DNA of 64,000 bases from Pseudomonas helvetica (GCF_039908645.1 NZ_CP150917.1:4227501-4291500), one strand, 5' to 3'. Shown: positions 9,388 to 18,563, numbered from the stretch's first letter. Notes: generated from the sequence alone by a model not told the origin. Translations and numbers: made by a program.

Positions 9388-10371
9388 ATGCGCGCCATGG
9401 TGCTACAGACTCCTGGCCAGCCACTGCAACGGGAAGAGCGCGCGATCCCGATACCTGATGCTCAACAACTGTTAATCAAAGTCCTGGCCTGTGGCGTATG
9501 CCGCACCGACCTGCACCTGGTCGATGGCGAGCTGCCACAAGCGACACTGCCGCGAGTGCCGGGGCATGAAATTGTCGGGGAAGTGACCGCGGTGGGGACT
9601 GACGTTGCGCCCGACTGGATCGGCCAGCGGGTCGGCGTTCCCTGGCTCGGATCGACTTGCGGCCGGTGTGAATTCTGCCGCTCGGGCCGGGAGAACCTCT
9701 GCGATCAGGCGCAGTTCACCGGTTGTAATCTGGACGGCGGTTATGCCGACTACACCCTGGCCGACGCGCGCTTCTGCTTTCGCCTTCCGGACACGCTCTC
9801 GGCCACTGAAGCCGCACCGTTGCTATGCGCCGGGCTGATCGGCTTTCGGGCGCTGCAAATGGCCAAAACCGCACGTCATCTGGGCCTCTACGGGTTCGGT
9901 GCCGCCGCGCACCTGGCAATCCAGGTGGCGCTGGGCCGAGGTCAACAGGTATACGCCTTCACCCGACCGGGCGACAACGAGGGCCAGGCGTATGCCCGAA
10001 CGTTGGGCGCCGCCTGGGCGGGCCCCTCGGACCAGAAACCGCCACACCTGCTCGACGCCAGCCTGATCTTCGCCCCCGTGGGTGCGCTGGTGCCGTTGGC
10101 GCTGGAGGCCACCGTCAAGGGTGGCTGTGTGATATGCGCCGGCATCCACATGAGCGACATCCCGGCGTTTCCCTATCGTCTGCTCTGGGGTGAGCGCAGC
10201 GTACGTTCGGTGGCCAACCTGACGCGCGAAGACGGCACGGCGTTTTTCCAGGAGATTCGCCATACGCCCGTGCACAGCGATGTCACCTGTTTTGCACTGG
10301 ACGATGCCAATCAGGCGCTCGCCCAGCTCAGGAGCGGTCAGGTCAAAGGCGCCATCGTGCTTACCCCCTGA
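9388..10371 (+). CDS. Zinc-dependent alcohol dehydrogenase
   Basis: This 327-residue medium-chain NAD(P)-dependent alcohol dehydrogenase carries the catalytic zinc site (ACGVCRTDLH and GHEIVGEV). It also has the structural zinc cluster CGRCEFCRSGRENLC and a nucleotide-binding region around GLYGFGAAAHLAIQVA. It probably interconverts alcohols and aldehydes to balance NADH when respiration is limited. It lies 33 bases after the FNR-like regulator on the same strand and is likely co-transcribed. Its last 11 bases overlap the end of the convergent stress-protein gene. The real substrate cannot be read from the sequence; it resembles the AdhA-type enzymes of pseudomonads. Confidence 0.9.
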   Translation: MRAMVLQTPGQPLQREERAIPIPDAQQLLIKVLACGVCRTDLHLVDGELPQATLPRVPGHEIVGEVTAVGTDVAPDWIGQRVGVPWLGSTCGRCEFCRSGRENLCDQAQFTGCNLDGGYADYTLADARFCFRLPDTLSATEAAPLLCAGLIGFRALQMAKTARHLGLYGFGAAAHLAIQVALGRGQQVYAFTRPGDNEGQAYARTLGAAWAGPSDQKPPHLLDASLIFAPVGALVPLALEATVKGGCVICAGIHMSDIPAFPYRLLWGERSVRSVANLTREDGTAFFQEIRHTPVHSDVTCFALDDANQALAQLRSGQVKGAIVLTP

Positions 10372-11281
10372 CCGCAAAACCGGGTGAGCGGACCGCCAGA
10401 ATGCTGCCAGGCACCGAGTAAAGCGCCCGTTCGGTGGTGCTGCCAATCAACCGATCCAGCCCGACCCGGTGCACCGTGCCCATCACCACCACGTCGGCCA
10501 GGTACTCTTCGACAAACTCGGTCAACGCCCGAACCGGTTGGCCCATGACAAAGTGCCGACGTTCGGGCGGTATACCGTAGCGGTCGGCCAGGGTCACAAA
10601 TGCCAGGTGCAGGGATTCACGCAGCTCCTCCATGTAATCCATGCTCCAGCCGCCGTTGACCAACGGTGCATCGCCATTGAACGCTGGCGACAGGTCATAG
10701 GCGTAGAGCAAATGCAGCGGCGCATCGCACTGCAGGGCCAGGGCGTTCGCCGTTTGAATGATGGTGTCGTTGAGGCCACTGATCTGGGTTTGTGGGTCGA
10801 AGGGGTCGACCGCCGCCACGATCCGGTGAGGCAAGCTGTAACGGGCCTGGTTGACCAGGTGCACAGACACCGGGCATTCGCGCAGCAGGTGACAATCAAG
10901 TGGCGTGATGAATACCCGTTTAAGCACCGGCTCCAGCGTGGCGTCCTTGATTAGCAGGTCAGGCTTGAACTCCTCGACATGCTTCAGGATATCCAGCAGC
11001 GGATGGGTGGTGAAGACCACTTCCACCGAGACTTTCAGCCCCTCACCGCTCAGCCGCTGGATTTCCTCCGACATCCAGCGACGATAGCGACGCAGGTAGC
11101 TCTGAAACGCCGCTTCATCGACTTTTTCATCCCACAAATGAACGATCGGCACCGGTTCGACAAAGGCACACACGTGCAAGACCGCCCCACTCGCCTTGGC
11201 CAGGGCGACCGCGCGCAGCAAGGCTGGAGATTGATGCAAGGTTCGATCGGCGATCAGCAGTAACCGTTGATAATGACCCAT
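10361..11281 (-). CDS. Universal stress protein, tandem UspA domains (copy 3)
   Basis: This 306-residue two-domain UspA protein begins MGHYQRLLLIADRTL and ends with the signature MGTVHRVGLDRLIGSTTERALYSVPGS before the last strand. The ATG at 11279-11281 is chosen over an in-frame start 13 codons upstream because GAGGTG lies just ahead of it. A perfect FNR/Anr box lies about 80 bases upstream, so oxygen-limited induction is likely. The gene converges on the alcohol dehydrogenase with an 11-base overlap. Confidence 0.92.
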   Translation of the reverse strand: MGHYQRLLLIADRTLHQSPALLRAVALAKASGAVLHVCAFVEPVPIVHLWDEKVDEAAFQSYLRRYRRWMSEEIQRLSGEGLKVSVEVVFTTHPLLDILKHVEEFKPDLLIKDATLEPVLKRVFITPLDCHLLRECPVSVHLVNQARYSLPHRIVAAVDPFDPQTQISGLNDTIIQTANALALQCDAPLHLLYAYDLSPAFNGDAPLVNGGWSMDYMEELRESLHLAFVTLADRYGIPPERRHFVMGQPVRALTEFVEEYLADVVVMGTVHRVGLDRLIGSTTERALYSVPGSILAVRSPGFAVRG

Positions 11282-11353
11282 CACACACCTCGGCTCGGCG
11301 CCGGTCGATCCCGCCGGCATGTTCCTAGACTGCGCTCATTGCCCCCAACGTGG

Positions 11354-11367
11354 TTGATTTACATCAA
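11354..11367. promoter_or_regulatory. Perfect FNR/Anr box (TTGAT-TTAC-ATCAA)
   Basis: All ten defined positions match. It is identical, spacer included, to the box at 8418-8431. It lies between the divergent stress-protein gene (start 11281) and the acetyltransferase gene (start 11506). The centre is about 80 bases from the stress-protein start and about 145 from the acetyltransferase start, so the former is the more likely direct target. Confidence 0.85.
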
Positions 11368-11505
11368 ATCCGGGCCTTTGAGGACGCCTGTGCCGAGTGT
11401 CTGATCCAGATCAGATTCGAGTGCCGCCGTTGGCGTAAAAAGGTATGAACCGCGTGACCTTCTGCTACACGCGGACCTTTTTTCCATCAGAGGGAGGATT
11501 GCACC

Positions 11506-12069
11506 ATGCTCACTGTCAAGGACCACAACGAACGGGCTGCCGCCGCCTATGCCGCGGTCTCCGGGCAATACTGGATCGAAGCACTCAGGGACGGTCGGCA
11601 TGTACTGATCCGGCCATTGACGGATAAAGACCGCGAGCGCGAATACGCATTCATCAAACGCCTGTCCCCGGAATCCCGTCATATGCGCTTTCTGGCGCAA
11701 ATCAACGAACCCGGTAAGGCCATGCTCGACCAGTTGATGGACATCGACGGCAAGAAGCGCATGGCTTACATCGCGCTGGTCCACGAAGACGGTAAATTGA
11801 TCGAAATCGGCGTCAGTCGTTATGCCGCCACTGCCGAACATGAATGCGAATGCGCGATCACCGTCGCCGATGAATGGCAGCACCTGGGGCTGGGTACGCT
11901 GTTGATGGAGCATTTGATCAAAGCAGCCCGCAAGAACGGCTTTCATCAGATGTTTTCCGTTGATGCCTCAAGCAATGCCCCCATGCGCGATTTGGCAAAA
12001 GCCCTGGGATTTGAAGTCCATAACGATCCAGACGATGCCCGCCAGGTCATTCATCGCCTCATGCTGTAA
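11506..12069 (+). CDS. GNAT-family N-acetyltransferase
   Basis: This is a 187-residue single GNAT domain. The acetyl-CoA-binding motif is visible as VADEWQHLGLGTLLMEHLI, with Q-x-x-G-x-G-like spacing. The protein resembles the catalytic C-terminal domain of the Pat/YfiQ-type protein lysine acetyltransferases (for example HMRFL near residue 59), but it lacks their large acyl-CoA-synthetase-like part. A GAGGGAGG ribosome site precedes the ATG. Next to stress proteins and acetyl-phosphate-generating phosphoketolase, a protein-acetylating role is attractive but only inferred. It ends just before a hairpin terminator shared with the convergent stress-protein gene. Confidence 0.87.
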   Translation: MLTVKDHNERAAAAYAAVSGQYWIEALRDGRHVLIRPLTDKDREREYAFIKRLSPESRHMRFLAQINEPGKAMLDQLMDIDGKKRMAYIALVHEDGKLIEIGVSRYAATAEHECECAITVADEWQHLGLGTLLMEHLIKAARKNGFHQMFSVDASSNAPMRDLAKALGFEVHNDPDDARQVIHRLML

Positions 12070-12075
12070 GAAAAA

Positions 12076-12114
12076 TACCCCTTGGAGCACCAGACACTGG
12101 CGCGCCAAGGGGTA
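12076..12114 (-). terminator. Bidirectional hairpin terminator
   Basis: TACCCCTTGG and CCAAGGGGTA form a 10-bp stem around a 19-base loop between convergent genes. On the minus strand it is followed by a short T run, which fits best as the terminator of the stress-protein gene at 12123-13043. Confidence 0.7.
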
Positions 12115-12122
12115 ATTCAACA

Positions 12123-13043
12123 CTACTGCAGCCGCTCGCCCGGCTTGATCGCCAGCACACTGCACGGCGCCCGATGCAAGAGATGTTCGGCGGTGCTGCC
12201 CAAGAGTTTGTTCAAACCCTTATGGTGTACCGTTCCCATGACGATGACATCGATCTGATGATCAGTCGCAAACTCGCAGATACTCTGCAGGGGCGCGCCT
12301 TCAATGAAGTGGCGATGATCGGCCGGCACGCCGTGGCGCTCGGCCAGGGCCGCAAATGCCTCATGTTGCGCCTCGCCCAATGCTTCGTAGATGCCAGTGG
12401 CGAGGGGCAATGCACCAACGCCCATGTCCGTGGCGTACACCGCTGCCCAGTCATACACATGCACCAAATCAAGCTCGGCGTTGCACTGTTCGGCCAGCTT
12501 CACTGCCGCGTCGACAATCTGATCGTTTAACACCAGGTCCTGGTCTTCACTGCGCAACACATCGATAATTGCCAGAATCTTGTGCGGCCGTGCGTAGCTG
12601 GCGTTGGTGACCAGATGCACCGGCACCGGGCAGTCGCGCAGCAACTGCCAGTCCAGCGGAGTAAAGAAGATCCGCTTCAACGCGGACTCCTCCTGGGCGT
12701 CCTTGATGATCAGGGCCAGAGGCATCTCGTTGACGAAGTGAAGGATCTCTTCATAGGGGTGCTGGACCCAGACCACCTCACTGGTGACCTCGACCCCGTG
12801 CTTCTTCGCCAAACCGGCTTGCTGCTCAAGCCATTGTCGATGGTTTTCCAGGTAGCCATCACGGGCTTGCCGGATTTGCTCGGGGGCGAACAGACCGGCC
12901 ACCGCCAAGGCTTCGCTGTAATCGAACGCCACGATATGCAACGGTAGTTGCGCCGCCAGAGCCAGCGCCGTAGCGCGCTCGAACGCCGGAGTACGGGTCA
13001 TCGCGGGCGGGGCAATCAGCAATAAACGTTGAGTCTGAGACAT
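12123..13043 (-). CDS. Universal stress protein, tandem UspA domains (copy 4)
   Basis: This 306-residue two-domain UspA protein is close to copy 1: both share a TPAF-type helix start and IVAFDY.EALAVAGLF in the first domain. The C-terminal signature is MGTVHHKGLNKLLGSTAEHLL. GAGGTG precedes the ATG at 13041-13043. A near-consensus Anr box lies about 80 bases upstream. The gene ends at the hairpin at 12076-12114. Confidence 0.92.
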   Translation of the reverse strand: MSQTQRLLLIAPPAMTRTPAFERATALALAAQLPLHIVAFDYSEALAVAGLFAPEQIRQARDGYLENHRQWLEQQAGLAKKHGVEVTSEVVWVQHPYEEILHFVNEMPLALIIKDAQEESALKRIFFTPLDWQLLRDCPVPVHLVTNASYARPHKILAIIDVLRSEDQDLVLNDQIVDAAVKLAEQCNAELDLVHVYDWAAVYATDMGVGALPLATGIYEALGEAQHEAFAALAERHGVPADHRHFIEGAPLQSICEFATDHQIDVIVMGTVHHKGLNKLLGSTAEHLLHRAPCSVLAIKPGERLQ

Positions 13044-13116
13044 AAGGCACCTCGGCGCTCGGCCATTTCAATGCTATCGGTAAGGCTACAGATTGAACGT
13101 TCCGGGTGCAGGCGAG

Positions 13117-13130
13117 TTGATCTTTATCAG
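13117..13130. promoter_or_regulatory. Near-consensus FNR/Anr box (TTGAT-CTTT-ATCAG)
   Basis: Nine of ten defined positions match. The centre is about 80 bases upstream of the stress-protein start at 13043, the same distance as for the copy at 10361-11281. The other flanking gene (13182-14420) ends towards this site, so only the stress-protein gene is a sensible target. Confidence 0.72.
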
Positions 13131-13181
13131 CTCTATGCACTGTTTGCAGGAGCTCGATTGATACGAGCCGCATCGAACGCT

Positions 13182-14420
13182 TCAGTGCAGCAAGGTGCCC
13201 GCCCACATCGCCGCCGTCATCAATACCTGACCCGGGATGACATAAGTGGCGAACGGCCGACCGCCGCTAACCCACGCCACCACACATTTGCTCAGCGAGT
13301 TGCTGCTCACCGCCATCAGCACGGGGCCGGCAATGGCGTCGAAAGGCAACTGACCGGCCTTGGCCAGGGAAGCAATGGACGCCGTTGAAGAGTGGGCATC
13401 GGCAAAACCGCCGAGGGCCGTCGTCAGCATCACACCCACCTGGCCAAAGTGACTCAGCATTGCAGAAGACAGGAAGGTAATGCCGGTCATGGCCAGTACC
13501 ACGATCAAGGCCAGTCTGAGATTGAACGCACCACCGACCTTGATCGGCTCGTTGCCGTCCCCCGTCGATCTTGGAAACATCAAGCAAAGGCCATACAACC
13601 CCGTGACGAAGAGTCCGGATAACAACGGCCCCCACATGCTGCGCAACAGGCCGGGATCAACTGTTCCCAGGATCAGGCCCACCTGTATCACGGTCGCCAG
13701 ATTGGACAGCATCGCAGCGCTGCTCAGGACTTTTATGTGCGCCGGCTCCTTGGCACTGATATGCCCCATGGCCGCAATGGTCACCGTACCGGAAACGAAC
13801 CCCGAAGCGATCGCACTGATCGGATAACCGTAGCGGGTGCCCAGGGTGCGAACCGCGATATGCCCCACCGCGCCTATCGTCATCAACAGTACGGTCAAGG
13901 TACAAATGGTGCGCAAATTGATTGCAGCATAGGGCCCGATGAAGCGATCTGGCGCCAGTGGCAGCACCACCAGTGCGGCGACCAACAGCACCAGACCGTC
14001 GCGAATTTCCGCGTCGGTCAACTGATTGTGCGCAAAGTGATGCAACCGCTGACGATAAGTCAGCAACCCCGCCATCACCACGCCAATCGCAATGGCCAAC
14101 TCCGGCGCGGTGCCACACAACGCCCCCAGTACCAACACCGTGAGCAAGGCCACTTCACTGGTAATGCCAGGATCCTTTTCAAGGTTTCGCCAATAAGCCA
14201 CGGTGAGCAGTAGCGCCACACAGATCGCGATGATCCCCACCAGCAGACCGCCGCCAACCTGGGGGGAGATATAGCCCAATAGCGCGGTGATCGCGAATGT
14301 CCGCAACCCGGCACAGGCGCGGCTGTCGCCCCCGCCCTTGTGGCGCTCGCGCTCAAGACCGACCAGCATGCCGATGCCCAGCGCAGCGGCTGCATTGGTC
14401 AGGCCGAAGGTTTCACTCAT
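13182..14420 (-). CDS. MgtC/SapB + DUF4010 family membrane protein
   Basis: This 412-residue polytopic inner-membrane protein has about 11-12 hydrophobic segments. The N-terminal part carries the MgtC/SapB hallmark GIGMLVGLERERHKG...GLRTFAITALLG, and the remainder matches the DUF4010 type. MgtC-like proteins help survival in low Mg2+ and acid and modulate ATP synthase, but the DUF4010 branch has no established function. The ATG at 14418-14420 starts the conserved N-terminus directly, though no strong ribosome site is visible. A small gene on the same strand ends 38 bases upstream, so they may form a unit. Confidence 0.85.
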   Translation of the reverse strand: MSETFGLTNAAAALGIGMLVGLERERHKGGGDSRACAGLRTFAITALLGYISPQVGGGLLVGIIAICVALLLTVAYWRNLEKDPGITSEVALLTVLVLGALCGTAPELAIAIGVVMAGLLTYRQRLHHFAHNQLTDAEIRDGLVLLVAALVVLPLAPDRFIGPYAAINLRTICTLTVLLMTIGAVGHIAVRTLGTRYGYPISAIASGFVSGTVTIAAMGHISAKEPAHIKVLSSAAMLSNLATVIQVGLILGTVDPGLLRSMWGPLLSGLFVTGLYGLCLMFPRSTGDGNEPIKVGGAFNLRLALIVVLAMTGITFLSSAMLSHFGQVGVMLTTALGGFADAHSSTASIASLAKAGQLPFDAIAGPVLMAVSSNSLSKCVVAWVSGGRPFATYVIPGQVLMTAAMWAGTLLH

Positions 14421-14458
14421 TGGGTACGCACCCGGTCATCCCCCCCTGACCTCGGCGC

Positions 14459-14701
14459 TTATCTCGCGAGATCAGCCAGCACCCGTTGCTCGACCGCCGG
14501 GTCGGATCGAGAACCGGCGGGCTGTCGGGGCAATGGCTTGGTGACGGTGTTTGCCGGCCAGGCATGCGGCGCATTGATGCGCGCCTTGAGCTGCCTGACG
14601 AACGCCTCTGCTTCATCCCGACTGTCGAAACCCACCTCCCACACATCCATCTGTACGAGCCAACGGTGTCTTGCCAGTTGTTCCGTTATTTCAATAATCA
14701 T
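14459..14701 (-). CDS. Small hypothetical protein
   Basis: This 80-residue protein is of unknown function. Its first half is a compact alpha/beta-looking stretch (RHRWLVQMDVWEVGFDSRDE) resembling small DUF2188-like folds. The second half is proline-rich and probably disordered. The ATG at 14699-14701 has GAGG about 7 bases upstream; an in-frame start 27 codons earlier lacks support. It precedes the MgtC-like gene on the same strand. Confidence 0.55.
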   Translation of the reverse strand: MIIEITEQLARHRWLVQMDVWEVGFDSRDEAEAFVRQLKARINAPHAWPANTVTKPLPRQPAGSRSDPAVEQRVLADLAR

Positions 14702-14969
14702 AGCCGGCCTCGGATCAAGCCTCGCAATCGGGTCTGTGGGCGATGCGTCCTGGCGTCCAGACACTCCATCACGGCGTAACACGACCTTGCTTTGGCCGCT
14801 GAGAATGACGGCAGATGGTCTCTCCTGCCCCGTACGCGAGCGTAAATTGCGTACGAATTTCAGACTGCGCCGGGTTCGCGGACGAGAGATTGATCATGGT
14901 CAATAATCAGCAGATTGGAGGCGCAGCAAACGACCGTATGTCGGACGACAAGACTGGCCTCTCGCCGGT

Positions 14970-14983
14970 TTGACACAGATCAA
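14970..14983. promoter_or_regulatory. Near-consensus FNR/Anr box (TTGAC-ACAG-ATCAA)
   Basis: Nine of ten defined positions match. It lies in the 391-base divergent gap between the small gene starting at 14701 and the stress-protein gene starting at 15093, about 116 bases from the latter. No other gene is supported in this gap. Confidence 0.7.
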
Positions 14984-15092
14984 GCTCGGGCACTTGGCCA
15001 GCGACACGATCAGGCCATGGTTTCAGGAGCTGACAACTCACCGTGCCAACCGTACAGCCGCCGATTTTGTGTCTACCCAGGAGAGGTTTGTC

Positions 15093-16019
15093 ATGTCTGA
15101 TCAATCACGTTTCATGCTGATCGTCTCGCCGCTGATGGAGCACAGCCCGGCCTTCGACAGGGCCGCCGCACTGGCCAAGGCCGAGGGCGCGGCGTTGCAC
15201 ATCGTGGCTTTCGACTACCTGGAAGGCCTGGCGACTGCCAGCCTGGTCAACGACCAGGCCCGCGAAGAGATGCGCCTGGGTTATATCGAACGTCACCGCC
15301 TGTGGCTGGAGGAGCAGGCCAGGCCTCTGCGCAAGATTGGCCTGGAAGTCACCACCGAGGTGACCTGGGTCGAACGCCCGCTGCAGGAAATTCTGATCCA
15401 CCTCAAAGAACAGCCGATCGAGTTGCTGATCAAAGCACTGCAACACGAATCGCTGCTCTCGCGGCTGATGTTCACACCGCTCGACGTGCATTTGCTGCGC
15501 GAATGTCCAGTACCGCTGCATTTCGTCAGTAACGCCATCCATGCCTTGCCTCGCAAGGTTGTTGCAGCGGTCGACCCCTTCCATCGCGATAAACAGTACC
15601 AAGGCTTGAACGACCGGATACTCCACGAAGCGGTCAAACTGGCGAGCGCCTGCAATGCCGAGGTCGACGTCGTCTATGCCTATGACCTTTCCTCCATCAG
15701 TGCCGACGAATTCGACTTCAACAACGTTTCGACCTTCTTCTCTTCAGGCAAAGCCAAGACCCTGTTCGACGCTCAGGGGAATGCATTCAACGAACTTGCC
15801 GAGCGCAACGGCATCCCGCCGCAACAGCGTCACATGATCATGGGCAACCCGGGCAAGGTCCTGGTCAACTATGCCGAGGTCAATCAGGTCGATGTGATTG
15901 TCATGGGCCGGATCAGCCATCGTGGGCTGGACCGGCTGGTCGGCAGCACGGCAGAAAGCCTGTTGTACAAAATGCCCTGCAGTGTCTGGATCGTATCGCC
16001 CGAAAAACTTGCTGAGTGA
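15093..16019 (+). CDS. Universal stress protein, tandem UspA domains (copy 5)
   Basis: This 308-residue two-domain UspA protein is the only one of the five on the plus strand. It begins MSDQSRFMLIVSPL and ends with MGRISHRGLDRLVGSTAESLL before the last strand. The start at 15093 is selected because AGGAGAGG lies just upstream, and the conserved domain begins there; the frame is open for another 41 codons upstream. A near-consensus Anr box is about 116 bases upstream. It marks the right edge of the stress island. Confidence 0.92.
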   Translation: MSDQSRFMLIVSPLMEHSPAFDRAAALAKAEGAALHIVAFDYLEGLATASLVNDQAREEMRLGYIERHRLWLEEQARPLRKIGLEVTTEVTWVERPLQEILIHLKEQPIELLIKALQHESLLSRLMFTPLDVHLLRECPVPLHFVSNAIHALPRKVVAAVDPFHRDKQYQGLNDRILHEAVKLASACNAEVDVVYAYDLSSISADEFDFNNVSTFFSSGKAKTLFDAQGNAFNELAERNGIPPQQRHMIMGNPGKVLVNYAEVNQVDVIVMGRISHRGLDRLVGSTAESLLYKMPCSVWIVSPEKLAE

Positions 16020-16211
16020 GGTATATGGCACGCTCTACGATAGCGATGCCGACGGCGAGAATAACCGTGCCGCCATCAGAAGATTGAGCAACAGTGCGCT
16101 AAGATTGCCGCACTCGCCTCCTCCGACGAGGTTCTGCGTCAAACAGAACGACGGAAAGGAGAGCGATCTGACCCACAAACAAGGGTCTGTTGCTAAATTA
16201 GGGAGTCAACA

Positions 16212-16892
16212 ATGGAAGATACGGTTAGCAAGGGCCCGGAAAGCATGAGCGCAGAGCCAGAGACGTCCACCGATGCATTGCAACTGAGCAGCACGGAGCT
16301 GCGCATTCTCGGCTCGTTGATCGAAAAACAGGCGACCAGCCCGGAGACCTATCCGCTGACCCTTAATGCACTGGTCATCGCCTGTAACCAGAAAACCAGC
16401 CGGGAACCGGTGATGAACCTCAGCCAGGGCCAGGTCGGGCAAAGTTTGCGTGCCCTGGAAGGTCGAGGCTTTACCAAACTGGTCATGGGCAGCCGCGCCG
16501 ATCGCTGGGAGCATCGGCTCGACAAGGCGCTGGAACTGGTCCCGGCCCAGGTTATTCTGAGCGGCTTGCTGTTTCTGCGCGGTCCGCAGACGGTCAACGA
16601 ACTGCTGACACGCAGCGGCCGCATGCATGACTTCGAAGATGCCGAACAGGTTGTGCATCAACTGGAGCGCTTGATTGCCCGCGGGCTCGCGATGTTGTTG
16701 CCGCGCCAGTCGGGCCAGCGCGAAGACCGCTACATGCACGCACTGGGCGACCCGGCAGATATCGAAGCGATCCTCGCCGCCCGCCAGAACCCGGCGGAGC
16801 GTGGCGCCAGCGGCGGCGTGTCGGTGGAGCGCATCGAAGAACTCGAAGCGCGGATTGCGGCGCTCGAAGAGCGTCTGGCGCGCCTCGAGTAA
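16212..16892 (+). CDS. yceH: YceH-family (DUF480) protein
   Basis: This 226-residue member of the YceH/DUF480 family is made of two winged-helix domains and ends in a short coiled coil ([17 protein letters not shown]). Family hallmarks seen are [33 protein letters not shown] and [13 protein letters not shown]. The molecular function is not established. AGGGAG precedes the ATG at 16212; an internal ATG at 16245 would also leave the domain intact. It converges with the shikimate-dehydrogenase-like gene. Confidence 0.9.
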   Translation: MEDTVSKGPESMSAEPETSTDALQLSSTELRILGSLIEKQATSPETYPLTLNALVIACNQKTSREPVMNLSQGQVGQSLRALEGRGFTKLVMGSRADRWEHRLDKALELVPAQVILSGLLFLRGPQTVNELLTRSGRMHDFEDAEQVVHQLERLIARGLAMLLPRQSGQREDRYMHALGDPADIEAILAARQNPAERGASGGVSVERIEELEARIAALEERLARLE

Positions 16893-16919
16893 CCCTCCCC
16901 TCTGCCCCGCAGCGCCTGA

Positions 16920-17738
16920 TCAGCTGCGGGCGAACGCCACGGCCTTGTGGAACTGCTCTTCGCTGGGACGCACGCCGGTGTACAGCACAAACTGCTCAAG
17001 CGCTTGAATGGCGATGACTTCAAGCCCGGTGATGACCCGTTTCCCTGCGGCTCGAGCATGCACGATCAGTGGTGTTTCCGAGGGGATCGCCACCACATCA
17101 AAGACAGTTTCTGCGTAATCGATGGCATCAGCGTCAAAAGCCAGCTGATCGGCCTCCGCGCCACCGCTCATGCCAATCGGCGTGACATTGACCAACATCC
17201 GCGGACGCTCACTGCCCAGTTCTGCTTGCCAGCGATATCCCAGCGAGTCGGCCAAGGCGCGACCCGCGCTTTCGTTACGCGCCACGATCAGGCCGTTTTG
17301 ATAGCCACCGTCGCGCAAGGCACTGGCCACCGCCTTGGCCATCCCGCCGCTGCCGCGCAAGGCGAACGTCGAGTCTTGCGGCACGGCATGGGTTTTCAAT
17401 AGTTGCTCGATGGCGATGTAATCGGTGTTGTACGCCTTGAGGTGACCGTTGGTGTTAACGATGGTATTGATCGAGGCAATGGCTTGCGCCGACGCGTCCA
17501 GCTCATCAACCAGTGCGATGCAGGCTTCCTTGAAGGGCATCGATACGCCGCAGCCGCGAATACCCAGGGCACGAATCCCGCCAATCGCCCCCGGCAGATC
17601 CTGACTGCTGAACGCCTTGTAATAGAAATTCAGGCCCAGTTGCTCATACAGATGGTTGTGGAAACGCAGGCCGAAATTCCCGGGGCGCCCAGACAGTGAC
17701 ATGCACAGTTGGGTGTCTTTATTCGGGTTCATCAGCAT
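16920..17738 (-). CDS. Shikimate dehydrogenase-like protein (AroE family)
   Basis: This 272-residue NAD(P)-dependent oxidoreductase of the shikimate/quinate dehydrogenase family is close in length to the SDH-like branch (H. influenzae HI0607 type). Seen are the substrate region VSMPFKEAC with the catalytic lysine, NTDYIA with the conserved aspartate, and the cofactor turn ALRGSGGMAKAVA. VNVTPIGMSGG follows. The usual GAGGA of AroE reads GSGGM here. The start at 17738 is chosen for GGAG upstream; an ATG five codons earlier has none. The main aroE of pseudomonads lies elsewhere, so this is probably the slow-turnover paralogue. Confidence 0.87.
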   Translation of the reverse strand: MLMNPNKDTQLCMSLSGRPGNFGLRFHNHLYEQLGLNFYYKAFSSQDLPGAIGGIRALGIRGCGVSMPFKEACIALVDELDASAQAIASINTIVNTNGHLKAYNTDYIAIEQLLKTHAVPQDSTFALRGSGGMAKAVASALRDGGYQNGLIVARNESAGRALADSLGYRWQAELGSERPRMLVNVTPIGMSGGAEADQLAFDADAIDYAETVFDVVAIPSETPLIVHARAAGKRVITGLEVIAIQALEQFVLYTGVRPSEEQFHKAVAFARS

Positions 17739-17985
17739 GTGGATCTCCTTCAAGTTGCACTTTCAGATGGACGGGATTGGCCATGGCATCGGGTTTATCC
17801 GATCATAGCGAGGCCTCTGGCCCGGCGGGTAGGTAAAGGTAAAGAAGCCGGTACAGACCTTACACAATATTTACTCTGACGCGTCGCAGATTCGCCAAAA
17901 AACGCTGTCTTAGAGTTATCCCCGCAACTATCCTTGGATCTATTGAAGGCTCAAGCGCGTTGGGGCGAAAACACGAGGAATTATC

Positions 17986-18303
17986 ATGATCCGCAAACTC
18001 CCTGTAATAGCCTTGCTGATCGGTGCATTTGCTGTCGCAGGACAGGCACAAGCCCATGGCTACTATTATGGTCATGGCCGTGGCGGCGGCTGGGGCTGGG
18101 GTGCACCGCTCGCCGTCGGCGCGGTGGTAGGCGCGGTGGTCGCGGGATCAGTCATGTCCAACGAGCGTCCGGTTTACGTACAACAACAACCGGTCTACGT
18201 TCAACCGCAGCCAGTCTACGTTCAACCGCAGCCGGTGTATGTCCAGCCAGCACCGGTTTACGTCCCGCCACAACCGGGGTACTACATTCAGCCTCGCTAC
18301 TAA
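17986..18303 (+). CDS. Small exported protein with PVYVQPQ repeats
   Basis: This 105-residue protein has a clear signal peptide (charged start, hydrophobic core, AQA cleavage near residue 23). A Gly/Trp/His-rich stretch (GRGGGWGWG) follows, then a second hydrophobic segment (about 41-57). The C-terminus is built from near-perfect PVYVQPQ-type heptads. It probably resides in the envelope; its function is unknown. GAGGAA precedes the ATG. A good terminator follows, so it appears monocistronic. Confidence 0.75.
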   Translation: MIRKLPVIALLIGAFAVAGQAQAHGYYYGHGRGGGWGWGAPLAVGAVVGAVVAGSVMSNERPVYVQQQPVYVQPQPVYVQPQPVYVQPAPVYVPPQPGYYIQPRY

Positions 18304-18338
18304 GGCTCCGGCTGGTCATCACTGCAGACTACACAACA

Positions 18339-18370
18339 CAGGCCCCGCCTCGAAACGGGGCCTGTTTTCG
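18339..18370 (+). terminator. Rho-independent terminator
   Basis: CAGGCCCCG and CGGGGCCTG form a 9-bp perfect stem with an 8-base loop, followed by TTTTCGTTT. It lies 36 bases after the stop of the repeat-containing exported protein. Confidence 0.88.
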
Positions 18371-18563
18371 TTTCAGCCGTCGAACCATGTCTGAATAAAT
18401 CTCGCCAAGGTCGCTACCGGGACAGTGACTGCGGTTAAATTTGGCATGATTGATCCGACGAATGCCCTGGCTTGTGTGCAATAACCGTCATATTTATGTC
18501 ATGACAGTTCCGCAAGCTTTGAATTGTCCGTAATAAACGGTTCATAACAACAAGGACGCCCTT

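Noticed and set aside
14907..15104. A 65-codon minus-strand frame in the promoter region of stress-protein copy 5
   Set aside because: It overlaps the Anr-type box and the ribosome site of the real gene and has no start signal of its own.
18165..18290. Short direct repeats that could suggest a CRISPR array
   Set aside because: They are in-frame codon repeats of one protein with no spacers.
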